In this document: piece by piece, positions 11,863 to 22,978 of the stretch
Numbering within the stretch: position 1 is the first letter of the stretch
How the letters are laid out: each line of letters begins with the position of its first letter
Assembly (NCBI GenBank): GCA_002633005.1
Contig: NMRA01000140.1
Coordinates: 245,136-291,539, forward strand
Length of the DNA stretch: 46,404 nt
From: Phoronis australis
Taxonomy: Eukaryota; Phoronida; Phoronidae
Direction: 5' to 3'
The notes under the pieces: generated by a model
What the model saw: the letters and a program-made list of their open reading frames with translations, nothing else
Databases searched by the model: none
What the model was told of the DNA's origin: nothing
Made by a program: the position numbers and the translations under genes

Positions 11863-14810
11863 CTAAGTCTATGACAACCGTTTACCGGTAAATACCGGCA
11901 TTTTACGGGATTTTTTAAGTCGGACAGGAATTTTGTATCTCCACTCGGTCCTTGCGACCAGTAAAATATTGAATCATTTAGTGCAATGATCGAAATTAAT
12001 CTGAAGCACGGGTCAATTAAAAACTGCAAATTTTGTGCATTTGTTTCCCCTAAAACATTTCAGTCAAATGATTTGCCAAAATGGTAAGGCTAGTTGCCGA
12101 AGCGAAAGTTAAATCGGTACTTTCTAACCGACACATGTGTCGAGTAGCTAAGTACCCAATTTCCCGAGGCAACATGTTGCCTTCCCCTTATGGTTTCCTA
12201 GATTCGCTACTGTCGTGCTTTGTATTTGGATTAAATACTAATTAATAAGCCCAGGTTAGATACCTATGCCCATTTCAGTTGGCAGTGTTTTATACATGTA
12301 AATATAACTCTTCATTTCACTCTCATAGCATGAGGCACGCTTATCCCAAGTAAAAGAAGGCGGCTGTTGAAAGTTTTAAGCATTTGAAAACTACAGCAAA
12401 AGGATGTTTTACGAATGACATTCATAGCTGGGGCCAAACAGAACATTAATTTTTAAACTTAGTTTGGTGTCTTACTATGCAAAGACCATCTACTCTTATA
12501 GTGTGAAATTCCTTTTTTAATTCAAGTTCGTATGCCGCGTGGTACACTGTCTGACCTGAGTCTCAGAACTACTGATAACAGAGAAATAAATAACTGGTAT
12601 GAATTAAGGATACTCCATACAAAATAATACGTAGGACCTGTTTACACTCAGAGTGTACATGTACAGTTCTCTGTTCCTCGTTAGTAGACTTAATCAATCA
12701 CGAGTAACTGCGCAGTTCACTTTCAAACGTAACTACATTCGAAATTACCCGGGAGCATTTACAAACAACAACATTTTGCTTCTCCTTGCATGAAACTTTG
12801 TAGAATATCCCTAAATAATTAAAAATGAGGTATTCACCAAGATGGAGTTGAGAAGTAATAACACGAACAGTATTTCCTTAACTCAGACTCGGATAGTGCA
12901 TACATCACGACAACATTCTTTTTCATTATCATGTTCGGATGAATTCTAAAGTCTTGTAATTGGTTTTCTACAAATAAACTCGTAGAAAACGATAATGGGA
13001 TAAAATTTTGTTTACATATCCTGTGACTCAAAACGCACCACTTAGGTAGGGCTACTGATCACAGTTGTCATCGAAACAATCTAACCTGACGAATCTGAAA
13101 CACGGTTTCAATACATATCATGCAAATATAAGTATTCTGTGAAAATTCCCAAACTTAGGGCAGTCTCCCGAATTTCGGACATCTAAGTCCAACTCCACAC
13201 ACATTTTTTTATTCTAAACGGTCGAATTTGACATTTATTTCTGAAATTTCGGACACGTCGATTTTAGCGGCGTTGGCCATTATTCTCACATTTCGGACAG
13301 TGCGCCTTTCCGCATGATCGGATATTTGTCACGTACCCTTTGCCATGGCAGTGGGCTTGGATTGTAATCTCAACTCACTAACCAATATCGAGTTAACAGC
13401 ATAAACATTCAAAATTCATTGATGTAACTGTCTCTGATAAACCTGTTAGAAGTCATTCCAAACAATAACACTGCTTTGATGTACGAAAAGATCCCGAGTG
13501 CTACGTCAAGTATCGTAACACACATCACAACAAAGATTAACCCGACTGGCGACTGCCGCGAAGTCGACATCGGCGAGTACCTCTCAGTTAACAGGCATCA
13601 GTAGAATAAACTTGAATAATCGTTAAAATAATCACAAATCCTACCTTTGTATAAGGTCGTGCTTACTTCCTCTCATAGAAGCACCCTTCTCACGCAATCT
13701 CAGGTTCAGTTGGCACGGCTACAAGCAATTTCGTATTTAAAGGGCTCGCGAAGTCGAGGCTGTTAATCTATCACCACTAGTACACGCGCGCCCTCTAGTT
13801 AATGTAAATTTTCCGAATAGCCCCATTCAGATGTGTGTCTGTCCGTTCGTCCGTGGAACTGGAAGACGCAAAATATTCAGTAACAGTTCACGGACACATA
13901 ATTCGCAAAGTGGAACGCATTAAAGGCAAATTGCAAGCAAAACGGCAAATGACAATAAATGTTACCTTAATGATGTCTTGAGACTCGCGCAGTGACCAGA
14001 ACACATCTGACCAGTGTGACAATATTCGCAAGAGTGGCTGACCATGCCATATAACCCGCACTCGGTCATTCATAAACAAAATAGTGTTCACAGAACTCAT
14101 AGCACAATGCGCAGTAGGCGGAGCTGACTTCATTAACAGTGAAATTCAACTTGACCGCTTGATCTTTCGGGTGCTTCACTATCCCTTCTCCAAAACTCCG
14201 ACTTGCACAAACACAAACCGTCACTACGTTCTTATCATATTGCAACTTTTGACATCGCGTGAAAAATTTGGAAGTGAACGACAAAAATCAGGTCATTTGT
14301 TTCGTTCACCGTGTTCCCTGAATATCTTATTCAGCCAGGCCCGCGTCATCGTGTTATGATCAAAGTAGGCCTACATGCCTAAGTCACACACAGCGTAATT
14401 GAATCAATCTATTATTGAATTTTTGTTGAATGAGAAGTTCGTCATAGCGACGGCTTTGGTAAAAAATATTATGGTCGGCAGTATGAAATTCTTAGATTCA
14501 AGGGATATTTTTTATTGCCGAAAAATCAATTTAAGGATTTTTGTTGGAATGGGACAAACTTTTGAAGTTATTAGTTTAGTCTTTGAGATTGTGTTACATA
14601 TCACCAACTCTCGACGTTTTCTTGCAGTTATTTGCTGAAATTTAAGTCGGTGACTTAGCCAGTTAAACACGCTTAAAATACTTGGTCATTAATTGAAGGT
14701 GGTTTAGTTCCGCCAGCGCAGCTTTAGACTGAAATTCCGCACTGAAGCTGATCTCAGAAAATCACTTTTCTCGTTAGTTAAGGCCTAATTCTAGTCGTTT
14801 ATTTTTTCAG
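11863..14810. other. Intron between esterase exons 2 and 3 of copy A
   Basis: No gene is recognised here. The part up to 12693 is shared with copy B. A degenerate CCTAGATTCGCTACTG right end of the GGCGGAT type lies at about 12197-12212 and again at 45680-45695. Positions 13165-13300 contain several ATTTCGGACA words. Confidence 0.5.
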
Positions 14811-15253
14811 GATACCTGGATTATGCGGTAAAGCACGCCCAAGGGATTCCTCATCGAACGTTTGTAATCAACTCCGTTGGAATACATGATAATTACAAAG
14901 GTTCTTTCGTCATCAACGGATACATCAAGCCATTTCTTAAAACGTTGGAAGAAATAGGACGACGCTATACTCGTAAGAACACAACTGTTCTGTGGCCAAA
15001 GTATTTATGGGTAACACCCCCTCTGTCGGGATTGTTGAAATCGACAAGTTATCCACTGCAGACACCCCAGCATGTAGCAAATTATGCTGCCGAGACTAGT
15101 GCCTACTTACTGTCACGTGATGTAAAAGTGTTGAACACCTTGAACTATTCGACTAATGTGTTTAGCTGGGACGGTACCCACTACGGGAGGACTTACAATA
15201 TGGAGCTGGTCCGGCTCATTCTCACTTATATTGACGGAATGGCGGAATTTTGA
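14811..15253 (+). CDS. Terminal exon of SGNH/PC-esterase-like gene (copy A), with DxxH motif
   Basis: The exon starts after ttttttcag. It is read in the frame that continues from exon 11547-11672 (a Gly codon split 1+2) and ends with TGA at 15251-15253. It encodes about 146 residues. WDGTHYG, with Asp at 15170 and His at 15179, matches the C-terminal Asp-x-x-His block of SGNH/PC-esterases. VGIHDNY upstream resembles the block of the family that carries a His/Asn oxyanion-type residue. Intact frame and splice phase suggest recent constraint. However, the catalytic Ser block is missing from copy A in this window (only 4209-4343 of exon 1 remains), so a working enzyme from copy A alone is doubtful. 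No AATAAA was seen close downstream. A PC-esterase-type fold is likely; the substrate is unknown. Confidence 0.7.
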
Positions 15254-15479
15254 TCTAAATTAGTTGAAGGTTTGAGCAATTCTTTTACGGGTTAGTTGTT
15301 TAAAGAGAAATGAATAATTGTGTTTAGCCATAGTTTAGGTATTGAAGGTAAAATTAGTTACAAGGAACTCCAATTTGTGTTAAAAATGAAAAGTCACCTG
15401 GGTCTGTCGGGTTTACAGTAGAATTTCTTAAAATTTTTGGAAGGACTTAGACTACTTCCTTCTTCGTCATATTTATGAA

Positions 15480-16925
15480 AGTTGAAAATAACGAAATGTC
15501 TTCAACTTAGAAGACTGGAATTATTACATTAATTGCGAAACCAGATAATCCAAATCGATTTATAAAGAATTGGAGACTAGTAACTCTTCTAATGCATTGT
15601 GCAAACTTGCTTCAGGGTGTTTCGCCAATAGAATGAAAACAGTACTGGTATTAAAAGATGTGATTTCGAACGATCAGAATGGATTTATTAATTGTAGCTT
15701 CCTAGGAGAAAATATATATGATAAGAGCTAATGTGAAAATATTGATATTCCTGGCATGCTTTGTTTTTGATGTGTTGTGTTTTTCAATTTTAAAGACTCC
15801 ATTAAAAGGTGGATTACTACTTTCTACAGGAATCCCATCTCTCCGCATATTAGCATTAGTTGTAAGACGGCATGAAAGTGTCAAGGGCATAAGAATCAAT
15901 AATGTCGAGTTCCTTGTCTCACAATATGCTGATGATACAGTTTTCTCTTTAGACGGCTGTACAAGGTCCCTTTCGGCAGCAATGAGTATTTTAGACAAAT
16001 ATGCTGAAATATCTGTTTTAAAGGTGCATTATAGTAATATGCTGAAATATTTATTTTAAAGGTTAATTATAGTAAACCAGTGTTACATGGATAGGTAGTA
16101 GAAAGTACTCAAAGTTTGTATTTCATAGGGATCATGATTCATTTGAACTTCAATGAAAATATTGTGAAATTAACAGTTTGCTGAAACCGTGGAGGAGGAG
16201 AATGCTGACCATGCTGGGTAAAAGTACTGTTTTAAAATCTTTAGTACCGGTAATTCCAAAAGTTGTACATCTACTTTATTACCCAACCCACCTGTCTCAG
16301 TTTTAAAGGAACTCAATTCAATGGTTTCCAAATTTATGTGGAACAATAAGGCAGAATATTTTAAGAGACGTCTAGGTTAGCAAAATAGAAGCGGGTGGAT
16401 GAAAAGTGTTAAATATTATGTTATTCAGCAAAGCTCTGGAGTTGTCTTGGATTAAGAGATTCGCTTCCACAAATTCTAAATGGGGAACGTTTGAAATTAA
16501 GACAGCTTTAGAAGCCAGAAAATTGATCGCTGAAAAGGGTTTGCTTTTAATGTTGAGACATGGAAAAATATACTTTACCTTTTGAAAGTACCCTAGACAC
16601 TTAGTTGTTATGTTTGCAATACAAAATTCTACACAGAATTCTGGTAACCCAACATTTTTTGTATAAAATGAAGATAATTGTCTAACAAATGTTCATTTTG
16701 TGAAGATGAGACTGAAACTTTTGAACACATTTTATGACTGTAAAGCTATTAGATATTTTCTGTCAGAAATAGAAATTCTCATATTATCAAAAGAGGAATA
16801 CTTTTTGGTAACATTTCTGACACAGGAGGTAAATTTTTAAATTGGTTTATGCTAACGTGCAAAACATTCATTTATCAAGCGAGATTCATGGTTGTGATGC
16901 CAAATATTTTTGGTTTCATTGGAAT
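15480..16925 (+). pseudogene. Degraded non-LTR retrotransposon (Tx1/L1-like) reverse transcriptase
   Basis: From 15517 one frame reads a fragment like I-KPDNP-KNWR, typical of RT block 2. SQYADDTVFSLDG with YADD at 15925-15936 is the catalytic RT block; the flanking GIRINNVEF and MSILDKYAEIS fit L1/Tx1-type ORF2. Downstream, in other frames, come an ALELSWIKRF-like segment and CSFCEDETETFEHIL at 16690-16734 followed by a frameshifted DCKA, the C-terminal Cys motif of such ORF2 proteins. Many stops and frameshifts separate the pieces. No endonuclease domain or poly-A tail was found. Confidence 0.7.
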
Positions 16926-18140
16926 GTTGAAATATGAATTCAACTGTCAGAAATTTCTGCTTTTGAAAAACGATTTTACGGAAGAACATAGTAAGCACTG
17001 GAGATAATTATCCAGCATCTTATCTGGCGAGCATGCGTGATTGATTAAAAACAACTTGGTGTGCATGACTGTGTGTATGAATGTTTCTTTTCCATCATAT
17101 ATACGCACTGTACAGTGGCGGATGTAGAGGGGGGCCAAGGGGGCCATGGCCCTCCCTAAAACTCTCCCAGATTCTATTTGGCAATTCGGGGGTGCCAATG
17201 CCTGACGGGCAAAATTCTGGCTAATACTCTACCCTGTCCCCCCTCACAAAAATCCTGGATCCGCCCGTGCTAACACATATCTTTGATCTAGTCAATAAAA
17301 ATAATAATAAATCACAATCTTACTTCGCTGAGTGACTTTTCCATAAGACTTATCTACTCGAATCTGCTCTGGCTCAGGTGGATAAAAACAGGAAGTTGCG
17401 TAAAAACATGATCTGAAATCAAAAATATTTTTGCTGAAATGGCAGATTGTGGGAATTTGTAAAGATGCGACGATGAAAAAAAGTGTTCGAGGAAAAGTAT
17501 TTCGGAGCCAGCAAAAATCTGAAGAACCCCACACGGAGTTCAAGTTCACTTGAAAACTGATCCTATATCTTCATGTAAAGCTGGATATTTACCTTAAAGT
17601 CGAATTATCTGTACGATGCCATAGATTTCAGAATATTTCGAGAACTTAGATCTCAAAAATCTGACTATGCAAAATTTGACACAGAAAATCAATCTCCAAA
17701 AACCAACAATACTAGACAAAACGTGAATGATAATTTGATTGGGGTTTGTTCATTTGAAGTTACTGGACAAGAATATTATGACATTAGGTGAAAAAATTGC
17801 TAAAAAAGAGAAAAATGCCCTCCTGTTGGCCAGAAAACATACTAATACATTCTGAACTCCTACCAAAAGAACAACACTGTTGACCATTTGGAACTTGATA
17901 AAGATTTAATACCACAACCTACATATAAATAACATACATTTCCAAGCTTCTGCAATGAACTTACAGTCACCACTTTCATTAATTGTCATAATTATCATTA
18001 TCCACACTGCAGTTCACTGTCAACTGTCACAGGAGAACGATACACCGTGCAGTTCTGATTGCCACGAACATGATAAAAATTGTCAATATTTTCGATTAGG
18101 TTAAAAATTTAAAGTTATTTAACAACATAGCACAAATTTA
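16926..18140. other. Non-coding stretch
   Basis: Apart from the 157-bp element at 17113-17269, no gene or structured repeat is recognised. Confidence 0.4.
17113..17269. mobile_element. Small GGCGGAT-ended element (157 bp)
   Basis: It starts CAGTGGCGGATGTAGAGG and ends ATCCTGGATCCGCCCGTG. Near the left end lies a G/C-rich palindrome-like stretch (GGGGGCCATGGCCC). No target duplication is visible and no protein is encoded. It belongs by its ends to the same broad group as 9696-10041 and 35620-35943. Confidence 0.55.
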
Positions 18141-18837
18141 TTATGTTTCTTCATCCACTCCATCATCATTTACGTCATCATTGTCATCAAAACTTGTTTC
18201 TTGAGACACCATGTTTACACAAGACAGTCACACAACTTGGAACATGGGATGCCTCACTTCAAACAAGAGTACATTTTTGTACTACAACCACTTTTTTACA
18301 CTTGCAATTAACATTTTTAATAAAATTTTCTGGGGCTAAAGGCAGAGTCATTCAATGGAACTTCAGACTGTCCTGCGCCAAATGCCACCCATTACCAACT
18401 GGAGATGGTGCACTGACATACTGTTGCAAGTCTCGTTTGTGAATTGCACAATGGTAGTTTGCTCTTTTGACATGTAACAGCAAACAATCATGATCAGGAG
18501 GCAGATATAATTCATTCACAGATTTCAACCTGAATATGTGGTTGCGTGCTTTGTCAATTGTTGATGCTGACTCGCCGTACAGCTTTCATACAAAAGGTTC
18601 AATGCCTTCCATGAGTTGAGCAGGAAACGCAAATGCTGAGCCCAACTTCAAAGAAAAAGTTTTAAAAATATTTCTACAAGCCTGCACCCTACCTGGAATC
18701 AAATTTTTTGTCAACCTGAATCTAAACACTTCAGCCATGTTACAGTAATCCTTTTTACTGAAACAGATAACCAAAATGCTCTTCACTTTAGCACACACTA
18801 TGGACAACAGGTGAAATTTTGTCAAAGAGCTCAGCAA
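18141..18837 (-). pseudogene. Broken transposon-type protein with C-terminal CXC-like Cys motif
   Basis: Reading the minus strand: a segment ending AQLMEGIEPFV, a TGA at 18588-18586 where related proteins usually have Cys, then KLYGESAS, LPPDHDCLLLHVKRANYH, PSPVGNGWHL and MTLPLAP. A second TGA (18354-18352) lies where Trp is expected. VNCKCKK and, after a frame change, GIPCSKLCDC follow, then an acidic tail ending TAA TAA at about 18146-18141. The order (LYG, LxxHxxRANYQ-like, PxxGxGW, W-MTLPPAP, CxCK) matches, from memory, an uncharacterised protein type repeated in many invertebrate genomes and thought to be transposon-derived. Function is unknown; this copy is dead. Confidence 0.55.
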
Positions 18838-21026
18838 AAGTAAGCATTAACAGAAATGCGCATCATTATTAGCATTGGATGCACTGTACAGTTGCCTTCG
18901 AAGAATTTAAGACAGGCAGAAGAATTTTTAGCATCCTTAATACTGTAGTTTAGAATTTGAAATAGAGCGGGTAATGGTCATTTTTGCAATAGTTTTTGTG
19001 TTGAATTGGAATGCGTATTATTTACGGTAGAGCTAAAATTTCTTTTGATACTTCATGTTTTAGACAGCACATAATTGGAAGAGTAAACATTTTCCTGTTC
19101 TAAAAATTCTCAATTCAAGAATCTTCAAAATGTGAGATTCTGAAATCTTCGCAACATTTTGATTTTCAAGATAATGAATTACAGAAGGGCAATATTTCCA
19201 TGTTTATATTTCTCAATTTCCAAACACTGCTCATGTTTTTACATAAAAGGATCTGAAACTAGGCTTGGAAGTTCATAAAAAGCAGTGCTGATCACTCACG
19301 TGTAGATGAAAACTACTGCCAGTACCTTTGAGATTGGGACGGCTGATACTGCAAATTTACCAAGCAAAGTAATTCTTTTTTCTCTGACCTAAACTAGTGA
19401 TTTTTACCATAAATGACAGTTTTTCAAATTAACAATGGGTAGGCCTATTTACAAGTGAATGTTTGGAACTGGGATAGGTTTTCAAGCTGTCTTTTGTTTG
19501 TGAAACTCTCTGTGATGCACTTTGATTTTTGGCAAATGATAAATTGCGGAAGCAACACAGGAGCTCAGAGTTGTGAGCAAAATCTGAGACAAGAATGCAA
19601 GAAGGGGCAGACATCTTGCCAGTCCTATTGTGAAGTAGCACACTCATTCAAAAGTTCATGGTTTCAGCAATGTCCCAGCTGGCTCAATATTGCTAACATG
19701 CCAAGAATTGTATCAGAATGAGGACACTTCGACACTTGCCACTTCAGGCACTAGACTTAGCTTTCCTCAAATCCTAAGAGCTGCGTGCTGGTTTACACGT
19801 ATGAGTCATGACCCTTGGAAATTGCCAATTATTTGCACACCAATCCAAGAATTATAAATAATTCTTTTCAATGTGGACATTAGCTGTAAACAAGTTAGCC
19901 AAGCCAGCAGAAAAAGTTCTGTTGACTGTCCTCGAATGTTTTCATGAAGCAGAGAACTTGGTAGCCTTGGTACAAAACTGTATACTAATTATACAGCTTT
20001 GCACAGAAGTGGGTAAAAAGTGGTAAGATAAAATCTGACACAAGATTAGTGTCATTAAAAACTACAGTCTTCCTTGAGTTAACTAAATTATTTAACGGTG
20101 TTGGAAAAATGGCTTTCTACCGTTACTCTGCTGCTAAAGTTGTGGAGCGATCTTTACTGCGACGGATTTCGGCGCCATGCCATATTGCGTCACCTATAAT
20201 ATTGGCCAGTTTCTTTTTTCGCCGATTCTTCAATCAACTGTTATTCTTTCACGAGAATGCGTTCACGTCACGACAAATTATCGGATCTGGTTTCACTTCG
20301 TTATAAGTTTTTAGAATTTTGATTCCGAAAAACCGAATTTCAGAAGAACATGACGGTGTTTTCCCGTTGCTCCCAACTTATAGCTCAAGAACAAGTTAAG
20401 ATGACCCCTGTAGCCAATATCTTACACGCTGATTAACTCCATTCTGGCATTTATGGTTGGAGGAACAGCTCTCTTTTGTTGATAATTGCTCTAATCACCG
20501 ATCAGATCAGATCGTATCTAGCCTGTTTGGACTGTGCTGCTAAAATGAAAGTCGAGTTATATCATATTTGAATATAAACCAATAGAATTTCTGGATTCTT
20601 CGTCAAATGCTGATCATATTCAGTTTTTGAATCACCAGAATCAACTACAACGGAAGTTAAGACAATCTTTTTTGTCCAAACGTATTACCAATGCATTGTT
20701 GTAGATGAAAACCTCTACCCGGTGTCGAAAGTAGTTCTGCCAGGTTTCAGTAACACTTTGAAGCCTGGGAGATAAATGGCTTGCATGTTGTTCTACGGGT
20801 CAAAAGACTGTGCTGGGCAGTTATCAAAGGAGCCAGATGTTACCACGCACTCAGAACCGGCCCTCACGTCTGGAAAGTCACTGAACGGCAGACCGCCGCA
20901 ATGTTTTGCTGCTGCCTTCAGGGTTGTCACGTGATGTGTTTGAGTGCGAAAAGCTAATTCGAATTGCTAGTCAAATTTTCTGCATATACTTCATTTTCCT
21001 CAATATCTCGACTAACTCATCTAACT
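18838..21026. other. Non-coding stretch
   Basis: No gene is recognised. Short open frames (for example 19455-19721 and 20049-20306 on the plus strand) show no familiar motif or splice context. Confidence 0.4.
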
Positions 21027-21657
21027 ATGACCTCAACAACGAGAAGTAAAACACGCCTGCAAAGTTACACAGATGGGGAAGAAGACGAAAATCTTTGAAG
21101 CGCTTCTGAGGGCGATCTCAAATGACAAGATTCAACACGCCCTGTACTCCAAATTTATTGAACCACATATTACAACCATCACGGCGAAATACGAGGATAT
21201 CAAACGTAGCAAAGACAGTGAGATTGTATCATTGAAAGCCGAAGTGGATCAACTCAAACTTAACCTGGATTTACAATGAGAACAATACAGCAGAAGAGAA
21301 TGTGTCATTGTAAGTGGAATCAAGGAAGACGACAACGAGGACGTTATTAGCAAGGTTATTAATATTGGCAAGAAGATAAACATCAACCTGACACGCAAAG
21401 AAACCTTATCTGCAAATTCATTTCTTATACCGATCATCTAACCTTTATCAAAAAAACGCAAACTTGTGGCCAGTGATAAGATCTTCATCAGTGAAAGTCT
21501 AACCAAGCGACGATCAGCCTTGTTCTACAAATGCCGCCAAATGAGTAATGATAGAAACAGCCCTTGCGAGAAAACTTGGACAACTGATGGTGAAATATTC
21601 CTGAAAGTGAACGACAAGCGAATAGTGCACGTAGTCACTGAAGCTGACATCCCGTAG
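21027..21657 (+). pseudogene. LINE ORF1-type protein remnant
   Basis: A run with coiled-coil character (about 21130-21278) leads into EQYSRRECVIVSGI just after an in-frame TGA at 21277-21279. The EQYSRR..I.SGI motif is common to ORF1 proteins of several animal non-LTR elements. A later segment (21466-21657) ends with KTWTTDGEIFLK, also typical. The frame shifts near 21070 and stops again near 21440. It is separate from the RT remnant at 15.5 kb and is not evidently the same insertion. Confidence 0.6.
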
Positions 21658-22184
21658 ATCATAGATCCAGTGCAGGACATTTCTCACACTGTCATTGTAA
21701 GTTAAACATAATTACCAAGTAATTATGCACTGTCATTTCTGACAGCTTGAGCAAGTTGCACTTGTATGTTTCTTTAAGCTGGACTCATATCATACCAATA
21801 CACTGTATGTTAAGTATAATGTTTTGCTGCTCAAAATTTATCCATCAGCCTGTCAGTATAGTAAACCAGTTATGCTTCACTTTTACCGTTGATTCACTGT
21901 TATTCTATGAGCACCCCCGGTGGTTTATATTCCAACAGCACAAGCCTCTGATGTTTTCTTCCACGACAGTATGTCCATTTTCTTCATTGAGTATGACCAA
22001 TCCTCAGTGTTTTCGTATCTCTTACGTACCATAACCCTGAAGTGTACACACTATGCCAGTATCTCACTTTTAACCCAGTGGAGTAAAATGGTAATTCTCT
22101 GAACCTGGCCTCTTGCTGATTTTGCCCCGTTAGGCCTGAACGGCAATGTTCGTAGGCCTAGCAAGTGTCCGTAAACGTAAGTTA

Positions 22185-22978
22185 CACAGGCGGATTTAGG
22201 GGGAGGGGCAGGCCCCCTTGGCTGTCGCAAAAAAAATAAAACAGCAAGAGCGTAGGGAAATGTTTATCTTATTAATTAACCCCGGTAATTAAAATTATAC
22301 GAATGGAACAAGATTTAAATGTGTGCAGTTTCAGTGTGTGTGTGTGAGGGGGGGGGGGCGGGGGGGGGCTCAGATCCAACTTCAAGTGTCAAATTCGGAA
22401 CACGGCGCATTCGTAAGATGTCAATTTCAATCAAAGCCTTTAGTGAATCCCTCAGAAACTCATAATTCTCTCCTTGTCAAGCCTTAACTTAAGACGATTT
22501 CCAAAGCAATCGCGTCATTGTTGCCAACACAAAAAACAGATTTGGTCTTTTGGGCAATTTAAGACTATTTTAAATACAACAAATTTGTTACGAACTGATT
22601 GCACAAAATATAAAACATGTAAGAAGCATTACAAAAAGAAGGAGGTTTCTCGCGCAAATGCTGTGGACCCTAAACAAATAGGTCTCTTAATACCAAGTTA
22701 GGAGTTAAATCGTGGTGGTGCAGTGGTAAAGCACGCGCGTTCGCTCCGCTAGGTTGTGAGTTCGAGTCTTTGGTTCATGCAATTTTTCCTGGTAGATATC
22801 TTCTTTTTTGCCTTTTCTCTTGGATAATACTTCGGGAATCAAGGAAAATGCTTGAATTTTAGAGGAAAAAACAGAAAAATTTCCCCCATTCGGTGCTATG
22901 CGCATCTACAATCGTGCTTTGAGCACGTTTACAGACAAAATGTTAGGCCCCCCTTGTGACATCCTAGATCCGCCACTG
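22185..22978. mobile_element. Composite GGCGGAT-ended element carrying a tRNA-like module
   Basis: The left end CACAGGCGGATTTAGG and right end CCTAGATCCGCCACTG match the 9696 family. The left 150 bp (A-run, TTAATTAACC-type block, GTGTGCAGTTT) also matches that family. The internal part from about 22555 to 22908 matches window positions 24-470, including a tRNA-like A-box/B-box unit. It therefore looks like a longer family member or a nested insertion. It encodes no protein. Confidence 0.6.
22711..22780 (+). repeat. tRNA-derived (SINE-like) promoter module
   Basis: GTGGTGCAGTGGTAAAGC resembles a pol III A box. GGTTGTGAGTTCGAGTC at 22752-22768 is a near-canonical B box. Spacing is tRNA-like, but a full cloverleaf acceptor pairing was not convincing. 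With its relative at 251-325 and shared flanks, it is better read as a tRNA-derived repeat than a working tRNA gene. Confidence 0.6.

Larger units (their letters stand above)
4209..12693 (+). repeat. Segmental duplication, copy A
   Basis: From GCTACGG at 4209 to the TTAA at 12690-12693 this segment matches 39440-46175 in the same orientation and order, with only scattered substitutions and small indels by eye. It contains the esterase exon fragment, the GC-rich repeat, a TTAA-flanked element (7360-8063), a GGCGGAT element (9696-10041) and exon 2. Compared with copy B it has an extra 1,666 bp (5353-7018) and two more units of a 26-bp tandem repeat. Homology may continue beyond 12693, but copy B is interrupted there by an insertion. 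Confidence 0.88.

Noticed and set aside
22711-22780. A working tRNA gene.
   Set aside because: A and B boxes are present but the cloverleaf pairing is not convincing and the unit is repeated with long shared flanks, so a tRNA-derived repeat is preferred.
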